NCBI RefSeq assembly: GCF_000264315.1
Contig: NZ_AJXU01000031.1
Coordinates: forward strand, 84,846-148,845
Length of the DNA: 64,000 nt
From: Rhodanobacter fulvus Jip2
GTDB lineage: Bacteria > Pseudomonadota > Gammaproteobacteria > Xanthomonadales > Rhodanobacteraceae
Reading direction: 5' to 3'
The translations under genes were made by a program, and so were the position numbers. The notes under the pieces were generated by a model, which had not been told where the DNA came from, did not search any database, and saw nothing but the letters and a program-made list of their open reading frames with translations. The first letter of the stretch is position 1. Each line of letters begins with the position of its first letter. Shown here piece after piece: positions 26,570 through 35,511 of the stretch.

Positions 26570-27961
26570 ATGTCGCGCAGCTCACGCCCATCGAAACGCC
26601 GTGGATGCTGGCTGCTCGCCTTGTGCTTTCCGTTGGCCATCCAGGCGGCCATACCCGACGACTTCGCTTACCGTTTTGCGCTGACGACCGATGGCAGCAG
26701 TGCCGCCTGGCGCGTCGAACTGAGCCCGGCCATCTATGCGGTGTCGCCGCCGGCCCACCGCTTGCGCGACATCATCGTGGTGAACGCGCAAGGTCGGCAG
26801 GTGCCGTTCGGGCCGCTGCCGCCGACAGCTCCGCGCGCGCAGGCGTTCATGCTGAAAACCGTCCTGTTGCCGCTGCCGTCGAATGATCCGGGCCACAACG
26901 ACAGCGTGCGCATTCAGCGCAACAGCGATGGCGCCATCGTGATCGAGCAGCCATCCACATCAGCGATAGCCGCTCGACCAGGGCAATGGCTGCTGGACGC
27001 CGGCCGCCCGGTGAACCTGGCGCGCATCGAAATCACTGCGGCGGCGCTGGCGGGCGACGCGCGTTTTCATCTGTCGGTGCAGGCCAGCAACGACCTGCAG
27101 CACTGGGACACGCGCAGCGACGAGAATGAAATCGTCAGCGTGCGGCGCGGCACGGAGGCATTTGCACAACGCTCGATCACCCTCGATATCGACACGCCGG
27201 CGCGCTACTACCGGCTGAGCCTGCGCGATGGTGACCACGCACCGTGGGACAGCACGCAGACGCCAGACGTCGAGCTGCACGGCAACACCGTCGACACCAA
27301 CGCCAGCGAGGCGGCACGCCAATGGCTGGACGCACCCACGCCGGTGGCATCCACGGCGACCGACGGAACCGACTACGACTACACCCTGCCCGCGTCACTG
27401 CCGCTGGAAGCGGCACGGATCACCCTGGTCGGCAGCAACACGCTGGCAAGCTACCGTCTGCTCGACCATGACGGCCCCGGCGATCGACTGCTGGCCGCCG
27501 GTACCGCCGTGCAGATCGGCACCGATGCTGACGCGAGTGCACCGATCACCTTCGCACCGGTGCGCATCCAGCATCTTCGTCTGCACACCGATACGCCGCT
27601 GGCGCAACCGCCCACATTGCACGTGGCATGGCGACCCGACGTGTTCGTGTTTCTCGCCGAAGGCGGCGGCCCGTACAGCCTGCTCGCCGGCAGCCACGCG
27701 GCGCGGCGCGGCGACTACCCGCTGCAGGCGGCGCTGGATCGTATCCGCCCCACCGACGCCGGACCCGCATGGCAACTTCCGCAAGCCCGGCTCGGCCCTC
27801 CCACCACCGCGGCGGGACCGGCCGCGCTGCTGGCGCCCAAGCCACCGTTCGACTGGACCCGCCTGCTGTTGTGGCTGGTGCTGACCGGCGGCGCGCTGGC
27901 CGTGGTCGCGATGGCCTGGAGCCTGTTGCGGCAATCGCGGCGCGACGGCGAAAAGCATTGA
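26570..27961 (+). CDS. DUF3999-family exported membrane-anchored protein
   Basis: A 463-residue protein with a signal peptide (about 1-26, ending IQAA), a large periplasmic part made of beta-rich domains, and a single C-terminal membrane helix (about 430-452) followed by a short basic tail. Sequences such as FHLSVQASNDLQHWDTRSD and ARYYRLSLRDGD resemble discoidin/carbohydrate-binding sandwiches, in line with DUF3999. It is translationally linked to the DUF2339 gene. The function is unknown; a role in envelope assembly or polysaccharide binding is only a guess. Confidence 0.85.
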   Translation: MSRSSRPSKRRGCWLLALCFPLAIQAAIPDDFAYRFALTTDGSSAAWRVELSPAIYAVSPPAHRLRDIIVVNAQGRQVPFGPLPPTAPRAQAFMLKTVLLPLPSNDPGHNDSVRIQRNSDGAIVIEQPSTSAIAARPGQWLLDAGRPVNLARIEITAAALAGDARFHLSVQASNDLQHWDTRSDENEIVSVRRGTEAFAQRSITLDIDTPARYYRLSLRDGDHAPWDSTQTPDVELHGNTVDTNASEAARQWLDAPTPVASTATDGTDYDYTLPASLPLEAARITLVGSNTLASYRLLDHDGPGDRLLAAGTAVQIGTDADASAPITFAPVRIQHLRLHTDTPLAQPPTLHVAWRPDVFVFLAEGGGPYSLLAGSHAARRGDYPLQAALDRIRPTDAGPAWQLPQARLGPPTTAAGPAALLAPKPPFDWTRLLLWLVLTGGALAVVAMAWSLLRQSRRDGEKH

Positions 27962-28201
27962 TCGCGCAAGAAACAGTGCCGGCACGAGCCTTCCGAAACA
28001 ACGGCCTGGCTGACTGCGCACGCGGGCGTCGCCGCGTCCCCAAGCCGGGCGGAGCCCTTCATTCACGCCACGCCGCGCCGCTCAGGAACAGACTCCTGGA
28101 TATCCCAATGGCGTAGGTGCGATGAAATCGCCGGCCGGTCACTTGCCGCGGCAGCCCCGCTCCAGGCAGCTGTCATTACCGCGAGATCACAAGGAGGTTC
28201 C

Positions 28202-28957
28202 ATGGAAAAGTACCGCTCCAGCATGCTGGCTCTGGTTCTGGTGATGGCGGTGTTCATACCCGCCATGGCGCGGAGCGCCAGCGGGGGCAACGCCCCCGCC
28301 GCGGAAAATCCTGCTGCTACGGCCACGAATCAGCGCATCTATTGCATGAGCGGCTGGGAACGCTTCCTGCCCGGGGATTACTACGCCTGCCGCGCGCGAT
28401 ATCACCTGCAGCGGCAGCACCCCCACCAGGCCATCCACATGCTCAAGACCGCTGCCTACTGGGCGAACAAGGACGCGCAGCATGCGCTGGGCCTGGCGTA
28501 CATCAATGGCGACATCCCCGGTATTGCGGCCAATCGCGCGTTGGGCATCGCATGGCTGGCGCTGGCGGCGGAGCGCAAGAATGCGGACTATGTGCGCGAC
28601 TACTCGACCGCCGTCCTGCGAAGCTCACCGGGCGAGCTTTCGGACGCGTCGAAACTTTACGTAAAGCTGGGCAAGACCTATGGCGACCGTGTCGCCGGGA
28701 AACGGGCGACCGACCGTTTCGTGCGGGAGGTGAAGCCGTTGGACGATGCCGCCGCCATGGGCGGCAACACTGCCTACATCAGCGGGCTGACGCCGTTTCC
28801 GCAGGCGGCTTTTTCCCTGTCCAGGAAAGTCCACCAGCACGCCGAAAAGACCTTCGAGGGGTTGCAGGGCACGGTAACCGTCGGCGTGCTCGAACGCATC
28901 CATGCCCCTACGCCAGCGTTGCGGGAGCGATACGAGGCCGGATCGCCCAGCAAATAG
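28202..28957 (+). CDS. secreted Sel1-like repeat protein
   Basis: A 251-residue protein with a signal peptide (about 1-25). Residues about 75-130 form two helical repeats of Sel1/TPR type (AIHMLKTAAYWANKDAQHAL, then NRALGIAWLALAAERKNADY). The remainder is charged and partly helical, with no catalytic motif. AGGAGG precedes the ATG by 6 bp. It follows the DUF2339/DUF3999 pair after a 240-bp gap in which no feature was found, so it is likely a separate transcription unit. Periplasmic protein-protein interaction is the likely role. Confidence 0.75.
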   Translation: MEKYRSSMLALVLVMAVFIPAMARSASGGNAPAAENPAATATNQRIYCMSGWERFLPGDYYACRARYHLQRQHPHQAIHMLKTAAYWANKDAQHALGLAYINGDIPGIAANRALGIAWLALAAERKNADYVRDYSTAVLRSSPGELSDASKLYVKLGKTYGDRVAGKRATDRFVREVKPLDDAAAMGGNTAYISGLTPFPQAAFSLSRKVHQHAEKTFEGLQGTVTVGVLERIHAPTPALRERYEAGSPSK

Positions 28958-28999
28958 ATCTTGCGTTTGGCCGCCCGCGCTATCGGACCGGGACGCGGC

Positions 29000-31900
29000 T
29001 CAGCCCGCCGGCGCCAGCAAGGTATCCAGATCGAGCTGGTCGAAGCTGAGCTTTTCGCGGGTGCCGCCGCCTTCCAGCACGGCGTCGGCCAGTTCGGCCT
29101 TGCGTGCCTTCAGTTCCTCGATGCGCTCCTCCACCGTGCCGCTGGTGATCAGGCGGAACACGAACACCGGCTTGTCCTGGCCGATGCGGTGCGCGCGGTC
29201 GCTGGCCTGCGCTTCGGCGGCGGGGTTCCACCACGGGTCGTAGTGGATCACGGTGTCGGCGGCGGTGAGGTTGAGGCCCACGCCGCCGGCTTTCAGGGAC
29301 AGCAGGAACAGCGGCACTTCACCATTCTGGAACCGCTGCACCGGCTCGGCGCGGTCGCGGGTGTCGCCGGTGAGGGTGACGTAGGGAATGTGGCGACGGT
29401 CGAGCTCGGCGGCGATCAGCTTGAGCATGCCGGTGAACTGCGAAAACAGCAGCACCTTGCGGCCTTCGTCGATCAATGCCGGCAGCATGTCCATCAGCAG
29501 TTCGAACTTGGCCGACTCGTGCACGCCTTGCGCCGCCTCCAGCTTCACCAGCCGCGGGTCGCAGCAGACCTGGCGCAGTTTCAGTAGCGCATCCAGCACC
29601 ACGATGCCGGAATGGGCGATGCCGCGCTGGGCGATCACCTCGCGCAGTTCCTCGGTCAGCGCCAGACGCAGGCCTTCGTACAGGTCGCGCTGGCGGCCTT
29701 CCATCACCACGCGGCGGGTGATCTCGGTCTTGGGCGGCAGCTCGGTGGCCACCTGCGCCTTGGTACGGCGCAGGATGAACGGCGCCAGCCGCAGGTTCAG
29801 CCGCTGCTGGCATTCCTCGTCGCGCTGTTTCTCGATCGGCACGCGGTAGTGACGGCGGAACGCGCCCTCGTCACCCAGCAGGCCGGGCACGGCCAGGTCG
29901 ATCTGCGACCATAGTTCGCCCAGGTGATTTTCCAGCGGCGTGCCGGTAAGGCACACGAAGCGCGGCGCGCGCAGGCTCAGCAACGCGCGGCGCGCCTGGG
30001 TGCGGGGGTTTTTCACCTGCTGCGCCTCGTCCAGCACGATCAGCGCAAAGGCCTGCTTTCGCAGCGCGACCACATCGCGCGGCAGCAAGGCGTAACTGGT
30101 CAGCACAATGTCCTGGTCGCCGAGTTGGGTGAACTCCTCGGCGCGCTGCGGCCCGTGCAGGGTCAGCACGCGCAGCATCGGCGCGAAGCGGGCGATTTCC
30201 GATTGCCAGTTCGGGATCAGGCTGGTCGGCACCACCACCAGCGCCGGTTGGGTCAGCGCGCCGTGCTGCTTCAGCGACAACAGGTGGGTGATCAGCTGCA
30301 GCGTCTTGCCCAGGCCCATGTCGTCGGCCAGCACGCCGCCCACGCCGGCTTCGGCCAGTGCATTCAACCAGCGCAAGCCTTCGCGCTGGTAGGGGCGCAG
30401 CTCCACCGTGAGCCCCTCGGGGACGACATCGCTGGCGCGCTCGGCGGCATCGCGCAGGCGCGCGGCGAAACCGAACAGCGGCTCGGCCGCATCCAGCGTG
30501 CCGCCACCGGGCATGGCGGCGGCCAGCTCTTCCAGCCGGCCGGCCTGCACCTTGGGCAGGTGCAGTTTCTGGCGCGGTTTTTCCAGGTATTCGGCCAGCG
30601 GCGCCAGCAGGCCGCGCAGCTCCTTCAGCCGCACGGGCACGCGGCGGCGGGCATCGACTGGCGCGTACCACACCGCATCCTCCGGCTCGTTCGGCGCGGG
30701 GCTGAGGTTCAACTGGTGCTCGGCCAGTGCCTGCGCCACGGCAGGCAGCAGGCTGTGGCGCTCGCCGTCCAGCTCGATGCCGACCTCCAGGTCGAAGGCG
30801 TGGTCATCGGCATCCTCCACCGCCTGGCCGTACCAGCGCACCGGGCCTTCGAGCACCTCGAACGGGAAGCTGGGCGCGTATTCCAGCTGGAAGTTTTCCT
30901 CCTCCAGCCGGGGCCGCAGCGCCAGCCAGCGCGCGGGCGTGTTGACCTCCAGCGCGCCGGCGTGACCGGTGCCGGGAAACAGCCAGGCGTCCTCGGGCAG
31001 GGTCTCGGCCACGTCCCAGGGCAGGCCCTCGGTATCCACGCCCGGCGTGAGGCCGGCGCGTTCGAGTTGCTCCATGGCGGAGAGTTCTTCCGCGCGGCGG
31101 CGGGTGATCTCCACCAGCTGGCCGTCGCGCACGCGCCGCACCAGCGGCTCACCGCCGCGGCCGGGGAGCCGCTCGCCGGCGTAGTCGAACGCCAGCCGCG
31201 CATAGGCCAGCGGCGGCGTGCCGGCGGCCAGGCGCGCATGGCGGGTCAGCGCGTGCAGGGTCAATACCGGTTTGGGCGCCAGTTCGGACCGGCGCATCTC
31301 GCCGAAAACCTGCGGCGGCGGCAGCCGCGTGGCCAGCCGGCTGGCCGGCAGCAGGTCGCGCAGGCGATGTCCGTCCTCCGGTTTCAGCGGCGGCAATTCC
31401 AGCCAGCGGGTTTCCTCTGACGCGGCGTCCAGCAAACCCAGCGCCGCGTGTTCGGCGTCGAGATACCACAACGCGTCGATGCGCAGCAGACGCTGGCTGT
31501 TGGGCAGCAGCGGCAGCAGGCGCTGGCTGCCGTCGGGCGCCATCGACCAATGCCAGTTCAAGGGATGCGGCCGGCTGCGCGACAGCCGCAAGCCGCCCAG
31601 GCCGCCCAGGAAACAGGGCGCGGTGTCCAGCATCTCGGCCAGCAGGGTGTCGCCCACGTGGCCGCTGAGCCGCGCATAGCTGCGTCCCTTGCGCACGCTC
31701 TGCGGCAAACCCAGCACGGTGGCGGCCAGACGCTGTTCGTGCGGCGCCAGTGTCACCTGCACCAGATGGCGGCTATCCAAAGGAACCGGGCGCGCGTATC
31801 GGCCGTGTTCGGCAACGGTGAGCAACACCGGCGCCGCATCCATGCAGGCGAAGGACGCGCTGTCCTGCGGTATCACTTCGAGGAAAAAGCCGAGCACGGC

Positions 31901-32035
31901 CGGCTCGTCGGCCGCCGCCACGCGCGGCTTGGCCAGCAGTCGTCGCCACGCTTGCGGAAGCGTGTCGTCAGCGTTGGCTGACGCGCCGCCGGCGCGCTGT
32001 TTCCCGTCCGGTTGCTGCATGCGCATGCGATCCAT
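29000..32035 (-). CDS. SNF2-family DEAD/DEAH-box helicase-like ATPase
   Basis: A protein of about 1011 residues (1031 if the upstream GTG at 32095 is used). The C-terminal half is a complete SNF2 motor: LRPYQREGLRWL, Walker A DDMGLGKT (about residue 570), DEAQ (about 668), LTGTPLENHLGELWS, FSQFTGML, LTGDTRDR, LSLKAGGVGLNL and AHRIGQ. These proteins are HepA/RapA-like translocases acting on DNA or RNA polymerase complexes. The first about 550 residues are not a known DNA-binding module to my eye, and no SWIM zinc finger (CxC..CxH) was seen. The start is uncertain, with ATG codons at 32077, 32035, 32026 and 32020 and no strong ribosome binding site. Confidence 0.88.
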   Translation of the reverse strand: MDRMRMQQPDGKQRAGGASANADDTLPQAWRRLLAKPRVAAADEPAVLGFFLEVIPQDSASFACMDAAPVLLTVAEHGRYARPVPLDSRHLVQVTLAPHEQRLAATVLGLPQSVRKGRSYARLSGHVGDTLLAEMLDTAPCFLGGLGGLRLSRSRPHPLNWHWSMAPDGSQRLLPLLPNSQRLLRIDALWYLDAEHAALGLLDAASEETRWLELPPLKPEDGHRLRDLLPASRLATRLPPPQVFGEMRRSELAPKPVLTLHALTRHARLAAGTPPLAYARLAFDYAGERLPGRGGEPLVRRVRDGQLVEITRRRAEELSAMEQLERAGLTPGVDTEGLPWDVAETLPEDAWLFPGTGHAGALEVNTPARWLALRPRLEEENFQLEYAPSFPFEVLEGPVRWYGQAVEDADDHAFDLEVGIELDGERHSLLPAVAQALAEHQLNLSPAPNEPEDAVWYAPVDARRRVPVRLKELRGLLAPLAEYLEKPRQKLHLPKVQAGRLEELAAAMPGGGTLDAAEPLFGFAARLRDAAERASDVVPEGLTVELRPYQREGLRWLNALAEAGVGGVLADDMGLGKTLQLITHLLSLKQHGALTQPALVVVPTSLIPNWQSEIARFAPMLRVLTLHGPQRAEEFTQLGDQDIVLTSYALLPRDVVALRKQAFALIVLDEAQQVKNPRTQARRALLSLRAPRFVCLTGTPLENHLGELWSQIDLAVPGLLGDEGAFRRHYRVPIEKQRDEECQQRLNLRLAPFILRRTKAQVATELPPKTEITRRVVMEGRQRDLYEGLRLALTEELREVIAQRGIAHSGIVVLDALLKLRQVCCDPRLVKLEAAQGVHESAKFELLMDMLPALIDEGRKVLLFSQFTGMLKLIAAELDRRHIPYVTLTGDTRDRAEPVQRFQNGEVPLFLLSLKAGGVGLNLTAADTVIHYDPWWNPAAEAQASDRAHRIGQDKPVFVFRLITSGTVEERIEELKARKAELADAVLEGGGTREKLSFDQLDLDTLLAPAG

Positions 32036-32170
32036 GGCGACAAGCAAAACGTTGAGCTTAGCAGGCACGCCACGCATTGGCGGCACCCTTGCCACTCACC
32101 GGGAACGGGGTTGGCCAGTGCGCGCACGCCGCGCGTTTTCGCGCTAACGTGGCGGGTTGGCCGGGTTCGA

Positions 32171-33196
32171 TCAGTTGGTGCGGAACAGGCCCGGCGGGTA
32201 TTCCGCCTTCTGTTCGCGCGCCATCAACCGGCGCAAGGCGTCCACCGGAGTGACCTCGCCGTGCAGCACCGCGTGCACGGCGGCACTGATGGGAAGATCC
32301 AGCCCGTGCTTGAGCGCCAGGCGGTTCACTTCGTCGGCGGTGAGGACGCTTTCCACCACCTGGCCGATCTGGCGCAAGGCCTCGTCGATCGCCACGCCGC
32401 GGCCCAGCGCCAGGCCGAGACGGCGATTGCGCGACAGGTCGCCGGTACAGGTGAGCACAAGATCGCCCAGGCCGGACAGGCCGATCAGCGTTTCCGGGCG
32501 CGCACCCAGGGCCATGCCCAGGCGCAGCATCTCGTTCATGCCGCGGGTGATCAGGCCGGCGCGGGCGTTCAGGCCCAGCTCCATGCCGTCGGCGATGCCG
32601 GTGGCCACGGCCAGCACGTTCTTCATGGCGCCGCCGAGCTCGCCACCGAGCACGTCGCTGCCCGAATACGCGCGCAGGTTCGGCGCGTGCAGCAGGCCGG
32701 CCAGTTGCCGCGCGAAGGCCTCGTCTTCCGAATGCACGGTGACGGCACTGGGCAGGCCAGCGGCCACCTCGCGCGCAAACGACGGGCCGGTGACCACCGC
32801 GGTGGCACGGCCCGGCAAATGTTCCGCCACCAGCTCGTGCAGGAAGCGACCCGTGCCCGGCTCGAAACCCTTGGTGGCCCAGGCGATCGCGCTGTCCGCA
32901 TCCAGCAGCGGCTCCAGCTCGGCCAGCATGGAGGCGAAGGCGTGGCTGGGCACCGCGATCAGCACGATGTCCGCGCCACGCAAAGCGGTGGCCAGGTCGC
33001 TCTCGCAGCGCAGGTCCGGCGGCAGCTCCACATCCGGCAGGTAACGCTGGTTGCGATGGGTTTGCGCGATCGCGGCCAGCGCGGCGGCGTCGCGGCCCCA
33101 CAGGCGGGTAGGCACGCCGTTGCGGGCACTCAGCGCGGCCAGCGCGGTGCCCCAGGAGCCGGCGCCCAGCACGACCATGGTCGGGAGATCAGCCAT
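32171..33196 (-). CDS. gpsA: NAD(P)-dependent glycerol-3-phosphate dehydrogenase
   Basis: GpsA reduces dihydroxyacetone phosphate to sn-glycerol 3-phosphate for phospholipid synthesis. The 341-residue protein has the N-terminal Rossmann motif [36 protein letters not shown], the catalytic lysine in [11 protein letters not shown], and [21 protein letters not shown]. The ATG at 33196 (MADLPTM) places the Rossmann motif at the usual distance from the start; the frame extends upstream into secB. It starts 7 bp after the secB stop, the common secB-gpsA operon of proteobacteria. Confidence 0.97.
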   Translation of the reverse strand: MADLPTMVVLGAGSWGTALAALSARNGVPTRLWGRDAAALAAIAQTHRNQRYLPDVELPPDLRCESDLATALRGADIVLIAVPSHAFASMLAELEPLLDADSAIAWATKGFEPGTGRFLHELVAEHLPGRATAVVTGPSFAREVAAGLPSAVTVHSEDEAFARQLAGLLHAPNLRAYSGSDVLGGELGGAMKNVLAVATGIADGMELGLNARAGLITRGMNEMLRLGMALGARPETLIGLSGLGDLVLTCTGDLSRNRRLGLALGRGVAIDEALRQIGQVVESVLTADEVNRLALKHGLDLPISAAVHAVLHGEVTPVDALRRLMAREQKAEYPPGLFRTN

Positions 33197-33203
33197 CTTC
33201 GAC

Positions 33204-33713
33204 TCAGCTGTTGAGCGTGGCCGGGGCCTCGTCGCCGCCCTGCAGGCGGCGCTGCTGTTCGCCATAAAGCGCGTCGAAATTGATCGGCTGCAGCAGGAAC
33301 GGCGGGAAGCCGCCTTCCAGCACCAGCGACGAAATCACCTGGCGCGCGTACGGGAACAACAGGTTCGGGCAGTAGCTGCCGATGATGCCGGCGTGCTCTT
33401 CCTCGCTGAAGCCGGCGATACCGAACAGGCCAGCCTGCTCCACCTCGGCCAGGTACGCGGTGCGGTCGCCCAGCGTGCAGGTCAGGGTGAGGCTGAGCGC
33501 CACTTCGTACAGGTCGTTGCCCAGGTCGGTGGCCTTCTGGCCCACGTTGAGCTGGATCTGCGGCTGCAGTTGCTCGTTCTCGCCCATGGCCTGGAAGATC
33601 TGCGGCGCGTTGGGTGCCTCGAACGAGACATCCTTCACGTAGATCTTCTGCAACATCAGTTGCGGCTGGCTGCCCTGGCCATTGACCTGGCCGTTGTTGA
33701 CTACTTCTGCCAT
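33204..33713 (-). CDS. secB: protein-export chaperone SecB
   Basis: SecB holds preproteins unfolded and delivers them to SecA. The 169-residue protein carries the typical [67 protein letters not shown] and [17 protein letters not shown]. It forms a tetramer in known members. The ATG at 33713 (MAEVVNNG) is chosen because the upstream in-frame extension to 33791 is not conserved. It is the first gene of an operon with gpsA on the minus strand, divergent from rpmB. Confidence 0.97.
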   Translation of the reverse strand: MAEVVNNGQVNGQGSQPQLMLQKIYVKDVSFEAPNAPQIFQAMGENEQLQPQIQLNVGQKATDLGNDLYEVALSLTLTCTLGDRTAYLAEVEQAGLFGIAGFSEEEHAGIIGSYCPNLLFPYARQVISSLVLEGGFPPFLLQPINFDALYGEQQRRLQGGDEAPATLNS

Positions 33714-33804
33714 CGGAAATCCCTTGGAACGCGCTTGCGTCGATTCAAAGGGGCTGATTGTTCCATACATCCCCCACTCGCGCACGCGCATTGCTCACCG
33801 ATGA

Positions 33805-33834
33805 TTGCGCATTGCCCTGTTTTTCTGGGAGAAT
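33805..33834 (+). promoter_or_regulatory. candidate sigma-70 promoter for rpmB-rpmG
   Basis: In the 296-bp gap between divergent secB and rpmB, TTGCGC (33805-33810) and GAGAAT (33829-33834) are separated by 18 bp, in front of a long leader of about 170 bases to rpmB. The match to consensus is moderate. No other feature was recognised in this gap. Confidence 0.35.
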
Positions 33835-34009
33835 ACGCGGCTCGCCACGTCGACCTGATGCTTTGGGCCATCCGCCACGCGATGCGGATTCACGACATGC
33901 GACAGCACCACCCTCCAGCATCGCGGGGCGCGCAGGCGCCGCTGGGCCGATGCTGCCCTGGCCAACGGGCGGCAAATCAGGCTTCAAAAGCCCTTCAACG
34001 GAGGTCGTC

Positions 34010-34246
34010 ATGGCCCGTGTATGTCAAGTCACCGGAAAGGGTGTGCAGAGCGGCAACAACGTCTCGCACGCCAACAACAAGACCCGTCGCCGCTGGTTGC
34101 CCAACCTGCATGAGCGTCGCTTCTGGGTCCCCGGCGAGAATCGCTGGATCAAACTGCGCGTTTCCAACCATGCGTTGCGCACGATCGACAAGAATGGCAT
34201 CGAAGCCGTGATTGCCGAAATGCGCGCCCGCGGCGAAAAGGTCTGA
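34010..34246 (+). CDS. rpmB: 50S ribosomal protein L28 (bL28)
   Basis: A 78-residue ribosomal protein: [38 protein letters not shown] and the C-terminal [13 protein letters not shown] are diagnostic of bL28. GGAGG lies 6 bp before the ATG. It is followed after 10 bp by rpmG, the standard order. The frame is open far upstream to 33758 but only the part from 34010 is L28. Confidence 0.98.
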   Translation: MARVCQVTGKGVQSGNNVSHANNKTRRRWLPNLHERRFWVPGENRWIKLRVSNHALRTIDKNGIEAVIAEMRARGEKV

Positions 34247-34256
34247 GGATTGAATC

Positions 34257-34424
34257 ATGGCTAGCAAATCACAAGACAAGATCCGCATGATCTCCTCGGC
34301 CGGCACCGGCCATTTCTACACCACGCGCAAGAACAAGAAGAACACGCCGGAAAAGTTCGAGTTCAAGAAGTACGATCCGGTGGTGCGCAAGCACGTGATC
34401 TACAAGGAAGGCAAGATCAAGTGA
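34257..34424 (+). CDS. rpmG: 50S ribosomal protein L33 (bL33)
   Basis: A 55-residue ribosomal protein, [20 protein letters not shown] ... [20 protein letters not shown]. It is the zinc-free form, without the CxxC pairs of the other bL33 type. It forms an operon with rpmB and is followed by a strong terminator. Confidence 0.97.
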   Translation: MASKSQDKIRMISSAGTGHFYTTRKNKKNTPEKFEFKKYDPVVRKHVIYKEGKIK

Positions 34425-34502
34425 TGTTCTGACCCGCTTGCGCATTGCGCGAGTGGCTTCGTCAGAATATCAGCGCCTCGTTCTTCGCCTTGCGCGAAAA
34501 AG

Positions 34503-34530
34503 AAAACCCGCCACCCGGCGGGTTTTCTTT
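34503..34530 (+). terminator. intrinsic terminator of rpmB-rpmG
   Basis: Perfect 10-bp stem AAAACCCGCC / GGCGGGTTTT (34503-34512 and 34517-34526) with loop ACCC, followed by CTTTT. It lies 80 bp after the rpmG stop codon and before the DUF4166 gene. Confidence 0.9.
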
Positions 34531-34564
34531 TGCCCGACGCCCGCCCATCCCGCATCATCTCCGA

Positions 34565-35116
34565 ATGACCTCCGTAGCCCTGTTCCCCAACCTGCTCGGC
34601 GACAACGCCTGGCGCTCGTTGCCCGCCGCCGTGCGAGCGATGCACGGAGCTGCGCCGATACTCCATGCGAACGGTCTGGCTGATGTCGCGGGTGCCGGTC
34701 ATTTCCCCGCACGCTGGCTACGCCACCTGCTGGGCCTGCCTGCACCGGGCCCGCAGCAGGCACTGGCGCTGACGATCCAACGCAATGGCACGCGCGAAGT
34801 GTGGATCCGCCGTTTCACCGGTCGGCGCATGCAATCGGTGCTCGATCGCAACCCGGGTTCACCCTTGCTGTACGAACGGCTGGGCCCGGCCACGCTGGGT
34901 TTCGCGTTGCACCGCGACGGTGACGCGATCGACTGGCAACTGTGCAGCCTGCATGTCTTCGGCGTGCCCATGCCGCGCATCCTGCATGGCCAGGTGCTTT
35001 CACGCAGCGGCATGCGCGACGGCCGCTACCACTTCAGCGTCGACGTGCGGCTGCCCGTGCTGGGGCAGCTGATCGCCTACGAAGGCTGGCTGGAGCCGCT
35101 GCCCGATGGGCACTGA
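34565..35116 (+). CDS. DUF4166 domain-containing protein
   Basis: A 183-residue protein matching DUF4166: LFPNLLGDNAWRSLPAAVRA, HFPARWLRHLLGLP, VWIRRFTGRRMQSVL, the strand LLYERLGPATLGFALH and the closing YHFSVDVRLPVLGQLIAYEG. There is no signal peptide or membrane helix. In many bacteria DUF4166 is fused to the C-terminus of a saccharopine-dehydrogenase-like NAD-binding domain; here that domain is encoded separately and convergently at 35512-36624. The ATG at 34565 lies just after the rpmG terminator; the upstream extension runs through that terminator. The last 11 bp overlap the DCC gene. Function unknown. Confidence 0.85.
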   Translation: MTSVALFPNLLGDNAWRSLPAAVRAMHGAAPILHANGLADVAGAGHFPARWLRHLLGLPAPGPQQALALTIQRNGTREVWIRRFTGRRMQSVLDRNPGSPLLYERLGPATLGFALHRDGDAIDWQLCSLHVFGVPMPRILHGQVLSRSGMRDGRYHFSVDVRLPVLGQLIAYEGWLEPLPDGH

Positions 35117-35501
35117 ATATCCGCGGTCCGTGATCGTGTTCGACGGCGTCTGCCTGTTGTGCAGCCGCTGGGTGCGTTTCCTGCTGAAGCACGACCACGC
35201 CGCGCGCTACCACTTCGCCGCGATGCAGTCGGACAGCGGCCGTGCGCTGCTGCTGGCGCACGGACTGGACCCGGCTTCGCCGCTGTCCTTCCTGCTGGTG
35301 GAAGACGGCCGCGGCTACACCGACAGTGACGCCATTGCCCGCGTGCTGCACGGACTGGGTCGCCGCCGCTGGCGCTGGCTGAGCCGCGCGATGCGGCGGG
35401 TGCCGCGTTCGCTGCGCGATCCGACGTATCGCTTTATCGCCCGGCACCGCTACCGCATTTTCGGGCAGAGTCGCCGCTGTTTCCTGCCCACGCCGGAGTA
35501 G
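35106..35501 (+). CDS. DCC-family thiol-disulfide oxidoreductase-like protein
   Basis: A 131-residue member of the DCC (DUF393, YuxK) family, a thioredoxin-like group named for its N-terminal motif. Here IVFDGVCLLCSRWVRFLL carries the DGxCxxC signature (Cys16 and Cys19), followed by FAAMQSDSGRALL and a C-terminal basic region ending in GQSRRCFLPTPE. The biochemical role in bacteria is not settled. Its start overlaps the DUF4166 gene by 11 bp, so the two are translationally coupled. Confidence 0.88.
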   Translation: MGTEYPRSVIVFDGVCLLCSRWVRFLLKHDHAARYHFAAMQSDSGRALLLAHGLDPASPLSFLLVEDGRGYTDSDAIARVLHGLGRRRWRWLSRAMRRVPRSLRDPTYRFIARHRYRIFGQSRRCFLPTPE

Positions 35502-35511
35502 CGCGCACGCT

